This document shows positions 12,074 to 23,288 of a stretch of 64,000 nt of DNA, piece by piece. The DNA lies in assembly GCA_047495785.1 (NCBI GenBank), contig JBLDXI010000009.1, forward strand, positions 3,162,001 to 3,226,000, written 5' to 3'. The notes below the pieces were generated by a model. It ran no database searches. It saw only the letters and a program-made list of their open reading frames with translations, and was not told the DNA's origin. Origin of the DNA: Lepidodermella squamata. Taxonomy: Eukaryota; Gastrotricha. Positions within the stretch are counted from its first letter, which is position 1. Every line of letters starts with the position of its first letter. The translations under genes were made by a program, and so were the position numbers.

Positions 12074-12683
12074 TGATTTGACTTTACTATAACTGCTTCT
12101 TTGAATGAATAAAATATCATGGCTTCTCGCCAGAAGGTATTTCCTAAGAGCCTCTTTGATCCCTTTCTAACGTAAACAACGAGACTACACCGTCTTTTGC
12201 CAAGTCTTTATAGTCCGGATTTTATTCTGGAAGCAGCATTTTCAAGCTTCGTTTTCCCATCGGAGCGTTATTGGAATCAAATATCAGCTCAAAAACCTAG
12301 ACCTTGGAGTCGATAGTACAAATACACAGAGACGATTATACAGGAACAAATAAGGCGATTTCTCCCGCGCTTTGATAATTTTTTTTCCATATGCTGAGGC
12401 TCTATGCATCAAACGCACCCATTCGAATGATCAACGCCGTATCATTGATTATCATCATCCCAAGTGCTCATCATAAAATCACCGCGCGTTTGTTGTTGAT
12501 AGTATGGCATTACACAGTAAGTGGGTTGAAATCGTTTTTAATTCAATCAACAATTAGATGTTGTTTTAGGCCTCGCCAGTAGTTGTAGAATACGACTATT
12601 CACTTGTAATTGATTATTATTTTTTCGCTCCAGACCTCCTTCGAACTGATTATTTCGGACAACAATGGGAATTTGAAGGAGAA
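12074..12683. other. Intergenic gap, receptors 4-5
   Basis: About 600 bp: the poly(A) signal of receptor 4 (AATAAA at 12108), then AT-leaning sequence. Short ATCA/TGAT-rich words occur at 12425-12480. No gene or clear element seen. Confidence 0.5.
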
Positions 12684-14448
12684 ATGAGCGCGCTGCTGAA
12701 CAGCCCAGAGGGTTGGTTTCTGATCGTTGATTCTGCTATTCTGCTATTCTCGCTGGTCGCTAACCTACTAGCCCTTCATGGCGTTTGGATGACCACGTTC
12801 CGCCTGATGGGTTACAAACGCTTCCTAATCAGCCTCGTTGTCGGAGATCTGTTCCTAATTTGCGTCCATTTATTCGATAAGGCCAATCAAATTCTCGTCG
12901 CCGAATCGATAGGAAAATGCTGCCGGTGTGCCACTTACTTCATTCGAAGCCTTATTGTGGTCGGAGTGTTCGTCAATCTATTCAACTTGTGTGGTATGAG
13001 TGTGGACCATTACATTGGAATTGTCTACCCATTGCGATATCGATACGTAAGCTAATTTTCCCATCCCAACTTCATCCTAACTAACTTAATATTCTTAACA
13101 GATGATGAGAAAGAAACTAGCTCGATGGGTGTTGCTTGTCATTTGGATTGGAGCGTTCTTCTGTGGTTTCATTGACACTCCGTTCCTGATGATGGGTTAC
13201 TACCAAGAATCAGCAGCGCTAGAATCTAGAATGGCGCATTCCTTCCTAGCCGATTCCATGCCAGAAAAGTTGGCGCTGAAAACTTCAAATCTGACCTACC
13301 TCAGTCGCTATTTTCCTAATGATCCTTACTTCTACAACCTGGAGCATAAGCTTAAGATAAAAGGGAGTATCAACAGTACCCGCCAGCTTAGGATCGCAGT
13401 CGAAACTCATGAATTTGGTCCGATGCCAGAGTCACAATCTCTTAGAAGCCCCGCAACAGATACGTAAGTTTGAGAAGCATTTTGGTCCATTCCTATTAAT
13501 CCAATCCTCTTATTTTAGGACATCCCCGAAGCTCCAGGTGAAAGTTCAAAACAAGCGACAGTTTATAAATGAAATAAGGAACAAATCCTGGGGTCTGTAT
13601 GTCGAGCAACGGGACAATTGGTGCTTGTATCTGAGCCCTCGAAAAAAGTGGCTCGAGATGATAAGTGGCCTTTGTGTCCTAATCTCCTTCGTATTTATCA
13701 CCGCTTTTTACGGGAAAACCTTTTCTGAGGTAATTTGGATGCTACCTATATTGAATAAGCCCCTACCTCTGATATTACAGGCCTCGATCGCTCTGAACAG
13801 GAGAAGCATCAAGAAGCTGACTATAACCACATGCTTACTGCTAGGCGTTTTTGCAATTTGCCTACTGCCTTTTGTGATATTTGAACTGGTGACAAGTACA
13901 ACTTTTTTCGGTGATTTTTCTCGCGATTACAGCGAATGGTAAGGAAACAGATTTTTAAACCGGACTTCTCTACTTTATTCCCATCCTAGGCTGCTCATAA
14001 TTCATAAAGTTTTCTACTCAATTTTTCTGTTGAACCGTATTCTCGATCCGATAGTTTATGTTGCAAGACTGCCGAATGTTCAAAGGTCAGTCCCACTGGA
14101 ATTTTCCTAATTGCCTTATGATTTGTGATTATTCTTAGAACTCTAATCAGAAAATATGCATCGTGCTTTCCGTGCCTCGGCAATTTGAAGCTCGCAATCG
14201 ATGAGCGCAATTCAGATGCTCGGAATGCGAGTGCCTTGGGTGGCAGCATCCACGATCGCCTGAGCAAGCGAGGTAGCACGATGACGGCGAAAGACCTCGC
14301 GCTGCCGATGCTCGAAGAAGCTATGCTGAGGTCTGCGATCGTCGTTATGACATCGAGTAACAATATGACATCTTTAGAGTTGCAACCTTGTATAAATCGC
14401 GAATCAGAGGGGCGTTCCCCGCTCTCATCCGCGGTCGAGAGTGAATAA
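12684..14448 (+). CDS. Receptor 5: rhodopsin-like seven-transmembrane receptor, 6 exons
   Basis: 499 residues. Exons: 12684-13046, 13102-13463, 13519-13729, 13781-13938, 13990-14085 and 14139-14448. Exon 1 codes TM1-TM3 and continues through YPLRYRY, so the 24-nt microexon of receptors 3-4 is not separate here. TM2 has G-D, the TM3 triplet is D-H-Y, and the loop Cys is in N-W-C-L-Y. TM5 ends A-F-Y-G-K-T. TM6 reads I-C-L-L-P, so the Trp of the C-W-x-P toggle is replaced by Leu, which in class A receptors usually alters activation. TM7 ends D-P-I-V-Y-V-A-R-L-P, like receptor 3. There is no intron after TM4. AATAAA lies at 14451, three bases past the stop codon. Receptor 3 looks like the closest relative (D-H-Y, R-L-P-N-V-Q). 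Confidence 0.87.
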
Positions 14449-14817
14449 CAAATAAATTAGCCACTGGAAACGTGTTTGACGCGAACTTTTATCCCGGGAA
14501 AAAAATCAATGGTTAGCCTTTAGGGGAAAAATGGATGCTGAATGCCGACACTACTGAGTTTTCCCTTGAGCTCGTGATTATTGTGTCATTCCGACCCATC
14601 GCTGCAATTGAGTCCCTGGCGTTGCATACTTACTCATCGATAAATCTCAGATGGCTACCCTCATCCTATTCTCGTTATTTAGAGCAGATACATCCGCTGA
14701 AAAACTTAATTTCAATATCCGCATCACAATATCCTTACATGAGGTGTTATCTTAAAAACTTGTTTCTGACTAGAATATTCTAAATAGCAGATATTATACG
14801 ATGTCAGGTTTACTAAG
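14449..14817. other. Intergenic gap, receptors 5-6
   Basis: About 370 bp. It holds the AATAAA of receptor 5 (14451) and the promoter region of receptor 6. No distinct element seen. Confidence 0.45.
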
Positions 14818-16838
14818 ATGCTGACAACGAGTGAAACAAATGGGTTCACAGTGTTCAATTACTGCATCATCGCCCTGGCCATTGTCGGTAACTGTTTTGC
14901 GCTTCAAGGAACAATGGGCGGCAAGTTCAGCCTGGTCGGCTATCGACGTTTCCTGATCTCCCTTATTGCTTCAGACTTTTTCATTTGTGCTATTCGTGTT
15001 TTCATGTACATCAGTGCGAATCTGGCTGAGAAGAACCACTTTCATGAAGTTCACTACCAGTGCAGTTTGGCCATTTCGAGAAGCTTCCTAACCCTGGGAT
15101 TATTCACTAATTTACTCAATCTTTGCGCTATGAGCATTGACCACTTCATAGGCATTGTCTACCCCATGAGATATCGATATGTAAGTCAAATCCTATTGAA
15201 TATTTGAAGCCTAATAGAACTGTTGAGCTCTTAGATAATGGAGAAGGGAATCGCTAGACGATCAGTCGCCATTGTATGGTCCTTATCGGTACTAGTTGGT
15301 AAGACATTCCCTTGTGAGACTTGTCCCTTTTACGTTAGTGTTACCATGACAGCTTTCACTGACGTTTTTGTCTCATTCGGAGTTTATTATGGCAGACAAA
15401 GCTCTGCAAAGTCTGATCAGAATCTAAATACACCGACCCAAATAAGTACAACGCCGTCAAATATGGACTGCTCACATTGGCTGTTGGTTACGGCTCACTC
15501 CAAAATTTCGGCTCCAGCAACAACTCCGCGGACTAAACTCCCTAAATCACAGCGGAAACCGACAACTAAAAGAACTAAGACATCGCGAAGGAAGCCGGTC
15601 GACTCGAGAACAACTACTCAGAAAATTACTTCTACGACAACTGGTTTTGTCTTTGAAAACTTTGAGAGTATAGTTGAGAGTTTTGACTCGTCGGATTGGT
15701 TGGACCTAGATAAATTCTTTGGCGATGAATTTTCAAGGTAAGTCGATCACTGAGCCGGATACATTGGTTGTAATATTTTCTACAGCATTAAGACATGCCC
15801 GGAGTATCAGAACATTACGATGGATGAATCATCAATGGATTCGGTTGGTGTGATAACCAGGTTTGATTCCGTGACTCATGACCCTCGCGCTGAGAAGAAA
15901 AGCGTTTGCCACTTTATGAACGCTAACAAAATGTGGACGGAGGCCGTTATCGTCGTATGGGCTTTACTCTCCTTCGTAATTCTCACAATAACCTACGGCA
16001 AGTCTTACGCAAGTCTCTGCCCTAAAAACTTGGATAAAACCAGACGGAGTATCAAAAAGCTAGTTGTTACAACATGGTTACTATTAGCTGTTTACGCGAT
16101 CACGTGGCTTCCAGTTATGATTTTCGAACTGACGATGTTCTTCGTTGCTCTTTTCGTGAAGAAGAACGCGCTGCTAGCGCCGTCGACATACTACTTCCTT
16201 CACGACGTCCTCAACTCCATTTTCCTATGCAATCCTTTCCTTGATATCGTTATTTATGTCGCGAGAGTCAGTCCTGTTCAAAAGTGAGGAATCGTTGAAA
16301 TTTCCATGGCCCTCCTTATATTATTGCTTGATTTAGAGCTTTAATTGCGAAATACGCACATATGATGCCATGCTGTATTTCCAAGGAAAAGCGGAATCCT
16401 ACTGTTCGTCATTTTATTTACCGATTGGCCAGACCAATAAACTGCTCCCAGCCCAATGTGCTCAGCGGGGTCAAAGAGCTCAAAAGACTCGGGTCTTTCA
16501 TGGATCCAAACGGTAAGGCTCTCTCAAACTGTCAAGATATGCTTTATTTCATTTTCATCACAGATTTTATGAAAGAAGAAGCTCGCTTGCTGAATTGGAG
16601 AACTTTAAAGATTCGACCCAGTTTGGAGATTGCTCTTCGCGAGGAAGCAGCGTTTGCTCGTAAAAGTGGTCGAGACAGCCTACCGCTGAGTTCAGCTCGA
16701 TCCTACGACGGATCCGGAACTGTAAAAACCCCGGTTTTAGACGATCTACAAGAAGAGGCGAGTATCAACAGTCGGTCTGCCAGTATCGCCACTTTCAGAC
16801 AATTCGCTGAAGACCACGATAAAATATATAACGTTTGA
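14818..16838 (+). CDS. Receptor 6: rhodopsin-like seven-transmembrane receptor, 6 exons
   Basis: 586 residues. Exons: 14818-15180, 15235-15298 (64-nt TM4 exon), 15353-15737, 15786-16283, 16337-16512 and 16564-16838. TM1 has G-N-C-F-A-L, TM2 A-S-D, and TM3 D-H-F followed by YPMRYRY in the same exon. The outer loop of about 175 residues is Thr/Lys/Arg-rich (K-T-S-R-R-K type clusters). It carries C-H-F just before the N-K-M-W-T-E entry to TM5. TM5 has T-Y-G-K, TM6 reads I-T-W-L-P (Cys replaced by Thr) and TM7 D-I-V-I-Y (Pro replaced by Ile). The helix-8 region has C-C. The 51-nt intron at 16513-16563 has no in-frame stop and keeps the frame, so retained and spliced forms would both code. AATAAA at 16845. 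It shares QG-G-K-F and F-T-D with receptor 4. Confidence 0.86.
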
Positions 16839-18086
16839 AGGAAAAATAAAGTGAACAAATGGGAGTAACACAAATAATCATATCGGACATAATCATAACA
16901 TGGTTGAAAGCGAACGCTGATTACTCAGGATTGGCAGGAAAAAAATCCTCCAGCTGTGGCTTTGAACTGGTACAATTCATAGGGCAAGACGTGCTTGTTT
17001 ATGGATATATTTGTTCAAACCATAAATAGACTTCTCTTTTGCGGGTCATTTCCGGTGTTCGTTTAGCATAAGGGCTGTTTCATATATCGAGAAGTGCAAG
17101 ACCTTATAAGCTGAAATTCTTTTGTCCCACAAACGTTTATTTGCATCCGAGACATATTATATCGTATTACGCAAATCTGTCGTGTTTGGGATAATCCGTT
17201 TTACATGCTCAATTCATAATTAGCAGCAATGACGTGCATTCCTGAAGTGTTATCAAAGCTGAATGTTAATAACCAACATCCCACGACATTAGGTGAAGTT
17301 TTGTCCATGCTAAGGATACTGTGTGAATGCTACAAACCTTGGTCACTGTTTACTGTCACCTACATTGTGTGACCACTTGCGCGTTCTAATTTTTTTCTCC
17401 AATGCTTTTGTATGGAGAAGTCATGCACATAGCAAAAAGTGGTCACACAATGTAAGGATTACGTGTGGTCTGCTCGATCGATTGTCCTGCCTCGAGATTC
17501 TATTGATAATACCTGATGGTAAATTTTGACAACATTTGCAACAATATGTTTGCTTTCGATATATTAAAATGTTCTCCTAAAGGGTGGATAGTTCAGGGTC
17601 TCATCTAATTTCCTTCATCCCCCTCCTCTCTTGAACATTCTCCAATATAGGGCAATATAGGTAATGGCGTAGCGTGTTTTTAATGCGTTTTCGTCCGATA
17701 TTTCATTATTAAGATAGCAAGATTTAGAGGTGAACACGGCTTTTGCAAGGAGAACTTCCTAGAGCCTTTATTCGTCGTCCAATTTTTACTCAAATAATTT
17801 AGCAGTTGTGTTTCCGGTAGAAAAAAACAGCCTGTAATCATTCCTAACTAGCACATCCTCGCAATTGATATTTTGTTTGACGATCAAAATTTAATTTATA
17901 AATCTATAATTTTGATTTATACCGCGTGATCAACTGTCCGGAAAATTGCACTGCCTGACAGGCTTATAGGAAACATCCATGACTCATCATCTGTAATCAT
18001 GAATGGATTCCTTGTCTTTTCAAATTACTTGATTCAGTTCATTTTGAGCTTAGGAATTATTATATTCGAGTCGAAGATGGTTTATC
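16839..18086. other. Intergenic gap, receptors 6-7
   Basis: About 1.25 kb with the poly(A) signal of receptor 6 (16845) and a strong inverted repeat at 17361-17454. No coding potential recognised. Confidence 0.5.
17361..17454. repeat. 94-nt foldback with perfect 18-bp arms
   Basis: Arms 17361-17378 (TACATTGTGTGACCACTT) and 17437-17454 are exact reverse complements, separated by 58 nt. Inside, TCTCCA and TGGAGA form a second short pair. A tiny MITE or a hairpin RNA gene would both look like this. No target duplication was recognised. Confidence 0.7.
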
Positions 18087-20313
18087 ATGGATGAAGATAC
18101 AGTTAACCCTTTCGCTTTACTTGCCGAGGTGAAAGGTGGATTTGTCATTGTCGATCTCATCATTCTGTTTGTAGCCCTCATCGGCAATATCTTGGCTTTA
18201 TGTGGCATCCTCCACTGCAAATTCGCCCTGGCAGGATACCGTCGCTTTCTAACTTCACTGGTGGTCTCCGACATCTTCCTATGTTGCGTTCAAATCGCAT
18301 TTCTCGTCGATCAATACATATCAGTGCTACCTATTGACTCGGTGACATCAGATCGGCAGGAATTTGCCATGATTCAACAATGCATGGCAACTAGTCTAAG
18401 AAGCCTTTCGATGGTCGGCGTATTCGCAATTCTTCTCAACCTATGCGGCATGAGCATTGATCATTTCATTGGCATGGTAATTTGTTTGCTTTTACACTTT
18501 GAACAAAATTAAGCCTTCTTATTTAACAGACATATCCTATAAAGTATCACTCCGTAAGTGGACAATTTTAATTAAATTCATTTTTAAAAAATAATTAATT
18601 ATAGTGGATGAATTCGAGCATGGCGAAATGGTCAATTGCTCTGATATGGGTCGCTGCGTTCTTTCTAGGTCTGATTTAGCACTTATTGCATATCAGTCGA
18701 TAAATGTCCCTTTTTAGGATTTGGGGACATACCAGTGGCCGCGGTGACCTACTTCGCAAATGAAGGTGCTGCAAAATCGCCGCAACTTACAAAAACTGGT
18801 CAAACATCTGCTGAGTCCGTCTTGAGGACTTCGACCGTAGGGAAGGGAATACAGTTCACTTTTGGCGTTGTTGATCAGCACGCCGTCTCAATGGCCCCGA
18901 CTGTCAGGAATGAACTGCTGGCCACAATGGCGTCAAATTTTTATTTATACTCAGCACAAGGCAGCAACGCTTATGATACTTTTGATGAAGACCTCGTGAC
19001 AACCACGCCTAATAAGCCTAATGACAAGGCCGTTCTCGCGCACTTATACAACGCAGTCCGTGACGCAAAATCATCTCAGGATATCCTGGAGGCATTTCAG
19101 AAAAGCCATCAACAACTACGAGAGCTTTCTGGCAAGGCGCAGAGCGCTAATGTTCGATCGGCAGTTGAAGCCTTCCTGAGCATCGCCGGGCCTGAGGGTT
19201 TGGCCCCGATAGAAGTAGACCCAAGTGACAAATCAATTGAGGACGTGGATCCTACGCCACATGGAGGATCAAGCCCAGCTGTAGGGCTGTGTTCCCACCT
19301 CAACTCTCAAAAAATCTACATTGAACTATTCGCTGTTGTTTTCACGCTGATTTCTTTCGTTTTCCTCACATTTTGCTACGGTGCTATGTTCAAAAATGTT
19401 AAAAGGAGCCTTGGATTCTCGCGGAAGAGGCACAGTCTTCGAAAATTAGCTTTAACTACGATATTTCTTTTGGCGGCTTTCGCTATTTGCTGGCTACCGA
19501 TGGTGTTGTCGGAAATCATCGGTTTTCTTGCCGTTTCATTAAATCTCAACATTTCAATATCATCAACCACGTAAGTTTTCCTAAATGTAATTTACGCTGT
19601 TTAACGAAGTTATCGGATATCCTTTTTCTAGTTTCTTGCGTTTGCAATGGAGTTTCAACTCGTTATTCTTACTTCATCCATTGATCGATTGCTGTGTTTA
19701 CGTCACTCGAGTGCCGTCGCTACGGCTTTACGTAATGCGAGTACTTTGCTGCTGCACGCCACGAATCGAGCAAACAGCGACGAAAGTCCTAGTCTCAAAT
19801 ACCATTAAGTTCCTTACCACTCCTACTACAAAGATTTTGCATACGATGAGCTCAACGGCGACCAACAACACGTCCCTTAAACTGGACTCGCCCAAATCAA
19901 TAAGAGATCTAGAAAAAATACCCAGCATTATCACTGAGCTTGGAAATAATGACGGCGAGGAAGTTTTTAAGGAGGTTCTATCACCGACTGGGAGTGGCCT
20001 GTCACGTCGACCCAGCGTCCGAGACTTGGAGATACGTGAAAGTGTCGATATACTAGAGGATCTGAAGCTAATATCGGCCGGCCAAGCCCCTACACCCCGG
20101 CCAGTTAGGAAGAAGAAAGTTGTCGAAAATTTCAGCTACGTCGGCTCCGATGACTTTCATTTCGAGCCCAGCAGTCATTATTCCGCTGAAGATGCCGAAA
20201 CGTTGAACCGGATGCTGCGGGCGGCAAAACGAGCGTCCCGCAAGAAACTCGCCGCTCGATTGAAGAAAAAAGACCTGATCAAAGTGCCTGAAATTGATAT
20301 TAATTTCGTCTAG
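18087..20313 (+). CDS. Receptor 7: rhodopsin-like seven-transmembrane receptor, 5 exons
   Basis: 670 residues. Exons: 18087-18476, 18530-18553 (24-nt microexon TYPIKYHS), 18605-18668 (64-nt TM4 exon), 18718-19570 and 19632-20313. It has a slightly longer N-terminus (about 14 residues before the K-G-G-F-V-I-V-D start of TM1). TM2 has V-S-D, the TM3 Cys is in Q-Q-C-M, and the triplet is D-H-F. The outer loop is about 185 residues with a Cys in G-L-C-S-H-L before TM5. TM5 has F-C-Y-G-A, TM6 C-W-L-P. TM7 ends I-D-C-C-V-Y (Pro lost), then T-R-V-P. The C-terminus of about 200 residues is rich in Thr and Lys with S-R-R-P-S type sites. AATAAA at 20419. It is one of the longest members. Working status is unclear because of the TM7 change. 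Confidence 0.86.
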
Positions 20314-23288
20314 ACTTACAAGTAAAGTTGAAGAGCATTGGCTGATTGGATTTCAAAATTTTCATATCTTTTTCATTTCCGTATGAAATCAATTGAGACT
20401 GGCACTAAGAAAAGGTATAATAAATTTCATGTTTAAGCAGCATTTGGCGCGCGGTCACAAGGGCAAAAAACCGCTTTTCTTATTGAAAAATTCGGTACGT
20501 TTCTATGAGTTCTAAAATGCCAAATTTGCTAGTAGTTGATTGACTGAACTTTTTGCTTACCCATTCACTGCTCCGGAAGAGCTTACAGTAATCGCCTTCG
20601 ATCAATGGGAACTCAGTTAACTAATATCCGCACAGCTAGGACGAACATTTGCCGATATTTTTTGCCGATTAAATATCCTAATAGTGGCAGGTTTACGGAA
20701 TATACGGAACAATCTGTGAATAAATTTTGACATATTTGCATCCACATTTTTGGCTTTCAGATATTAGTCTTTCCCGCCACGAATAAATCGCGCATGTAGT
20801 TGTGCATGTGCGTTATTACTACGAAAGACAGCTGACTAAACAGCTCTTACCATTATCGCTATTCCGTAGTGGCGGTAGTCGAGACCTCGTAGCTACATAC
20901 TCTTGGCTCTTGTAACTATTCCCTAATGACAAAATGACGCTGGTGTATGTTGTTTGTAAGACTTGACAACGCACTAATATGAACAAGAGTGTCGCTCTTG
21001 TTAAGAAATACCATCCAGGGTATGATTATACATACTTTGGCTCGTAGACAATGCCTATTTTAATGATTTCGCCCCAGTTTTACAGATATATCAATTCCTA
21101 GTCTTATTGATTTCTAACCCATCACGTTTACAGCATCCTTAAATTGCATGAATCGCTCAAAATTTAATCCACGCTTCAGCCTTGTTAGAAATGACACTTA
21201 ATCATGATACAAGACATAGGTTAACAGTCACTTTCTTCTTTGAGAAATCAATTAGAAGAGATGAGACATCTGAAGTTAAGCGAAGCCAAGAATGAAAGGC
21301 TATTGCGTGCTGTGTCTCGCGTTCAGCTTGACCATCAGTCGCCGTAGCATAGAAATTAGTCAAAATACGCGCTCAAATTAGCGAGCAAGCGGTGGAATTT
21401 TAATTACAAAACTAGCCACCTAGTTTTTCGCGGGTTATAACACGGCACCCACTTCTATCACACAGCCAGTTGCTATTGCTCATTAGTGAATGCATGCCGT
21501 ATTTAGCTTCATAACAGCTCAAACACAGCTTCCCAAGTAGAATTATGCGTTGCTTTCAATATTTTAGTCACTGCAGCAGCATTAGGAATTGAAGACTTTC
21601 AGAGATTCACTGCCCTATTGAGCTTCTCCTGACTCTGGAATCATTTTTTCCCTTGAGTAACAATAACTTTTTCAAGCACTGAGGAGAAAGCTTTAACGTA
21701 ATCTACTGTGTTGTAGAAATTAGGCGTAAAACGCGTTTTCCTATTACAACAACGCAGTATTTTGCTTGCTCTTCAGAAATGCTAACCGCGCAATAAACCT
21801 ATCCAATGCGGCTGAAAATTGCATAATAATGTTGCGCGAGTAATCGAAAACATTCATAGCAAAAAACAACAGTTATAGGATGGGAACGCGTTAATGTTAC
21901 TTGGCTTTATATTCTTAATACATCCCCACCGTGAAAGAACCTTACTGAGAACAAGAAAAAGATTGTGCAGGTATATCGCACAGCGTGCATCGGGGCACGC
22001 GGCACGCGACACGAATGCAATGTGTTCCCCATCTATTTTTAGGTGCGTTTCATTTCGCGGACACACCGTATACTGCACACTATAGGAAGAAACTGAACTA
22101 TACCTAGATATAAGAAATCTCGTGACTAACCTGAGCCAGAAGATCGATATTTATCATCAATTGCGTGCGAAAGAATTTCGAAGCTATTTTACTGGCTTCG
22201 AAGGTTGTTTCTATGCTACAGCTCAATCTTCTGGCTGTCACCCAGTTGGTAAATAGATTGCATTAGCATAGAACCAGGGGTATCAGACAGATTCCGCATC
22301 TCACTTAATCTGTCTATAATTTGGCGTCGACTCGAGGTAGGAAAACACCTTTTTGATCGATCACATTTTTGTCGCTGCCGTTGTTGCTTATGCACTGGGA
22401 TGATTTCGCTTCATCTTCTTACATCCTTTCTTACTTTAATGCGTTCCACTAATACTTACCCAACCGAAAACATGTCTTGCAGTTGCAAATCGCTAATGCT
22501 GTGCGCGGAATTTATTTTTTCGAGCCCGACCTTTTTGCACACGATATACCCGCGGGATTGCTGAATTTCTTATCAGCGAATTTTCTAAAACTCGCATGTA
22601 AATAATAATATCGAACATCGCGCGCGCTCTTCTCAAAAAAAAATCAACCATATGCGGCGCTTATACGTGCGGTTAAATAATGAAAAGTTCAATAAGAAGT
22701 GTACACGTGTTTTTTCTTACACATAAATACGGATTAGTTCTCATACACTAGGCGACGTACTAGTAGAAATAGAAATCGTGAGATCGATCGGATACGAAAT
22801 AGCGATTCACTTGAGAGTTGAGCAGCTAGATTTCATTAGCTGAGAAGTTGTTTCCATGGGGTAATGGATCATGAAATTACTCGTTATTTCTTCGACTTCT
22901 ATGTCTGCGTCACTAGTTTTCCCACTCAAACGTCGTGCACACCGTATGATTTGTAAGTAATGCTACTTTAATATTTTCATCTCATTTAATTGCTCCGACG
23001 ATTTAATTACTTCTCACAGGTAAACCAGAGTAAAATGAAAGGCTAGACTAATAATTTTAATTAACGGATGGGGGCAAAAGCAAAGCTCCACAAGCCTCCG
23101 CACCTTACCTAAATATTATTGATCTGGAACTTGAACTAATTGAAAAAGTGTCGCACGATTTTCAGTTAGCGTCCTTAAACCAAGACATAACTGTTCAATT
23201 TTCCTAATGGCTTACTTGTAGATGAAGCATCTTAAGATAGATTAGTACGCCATCTTAAAATGTCGCTCGATTTTCGGAGTCTCTGATC
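20314..23288. other. Intergenic gap, receptors 7-8
   Basis: About 3 kb. AATAAA for receptor 7 lies at 20419. There is a group of small inverted repeats at 22135-22235. No frame here has transmembrane or splice-linked character; short frames at 21854-22085 on both strands are chance. No gene recognised. Confidence 0.5.
22135..22235. repeat. Nested short inverted repeats
   Basis: GCCAGAAGAT (22135-22144) pairs with 22226-22235, enclosing TTCGAAGC (22177-22184) that pairs with 22195-22202 across a 10-nt loop. A further TTCTATGCT/AGCATAGAA pair starts inside at 22209 and ends about 22272. It could fold as an RNA, or be a remnant of an element. Confidence 0.35.
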
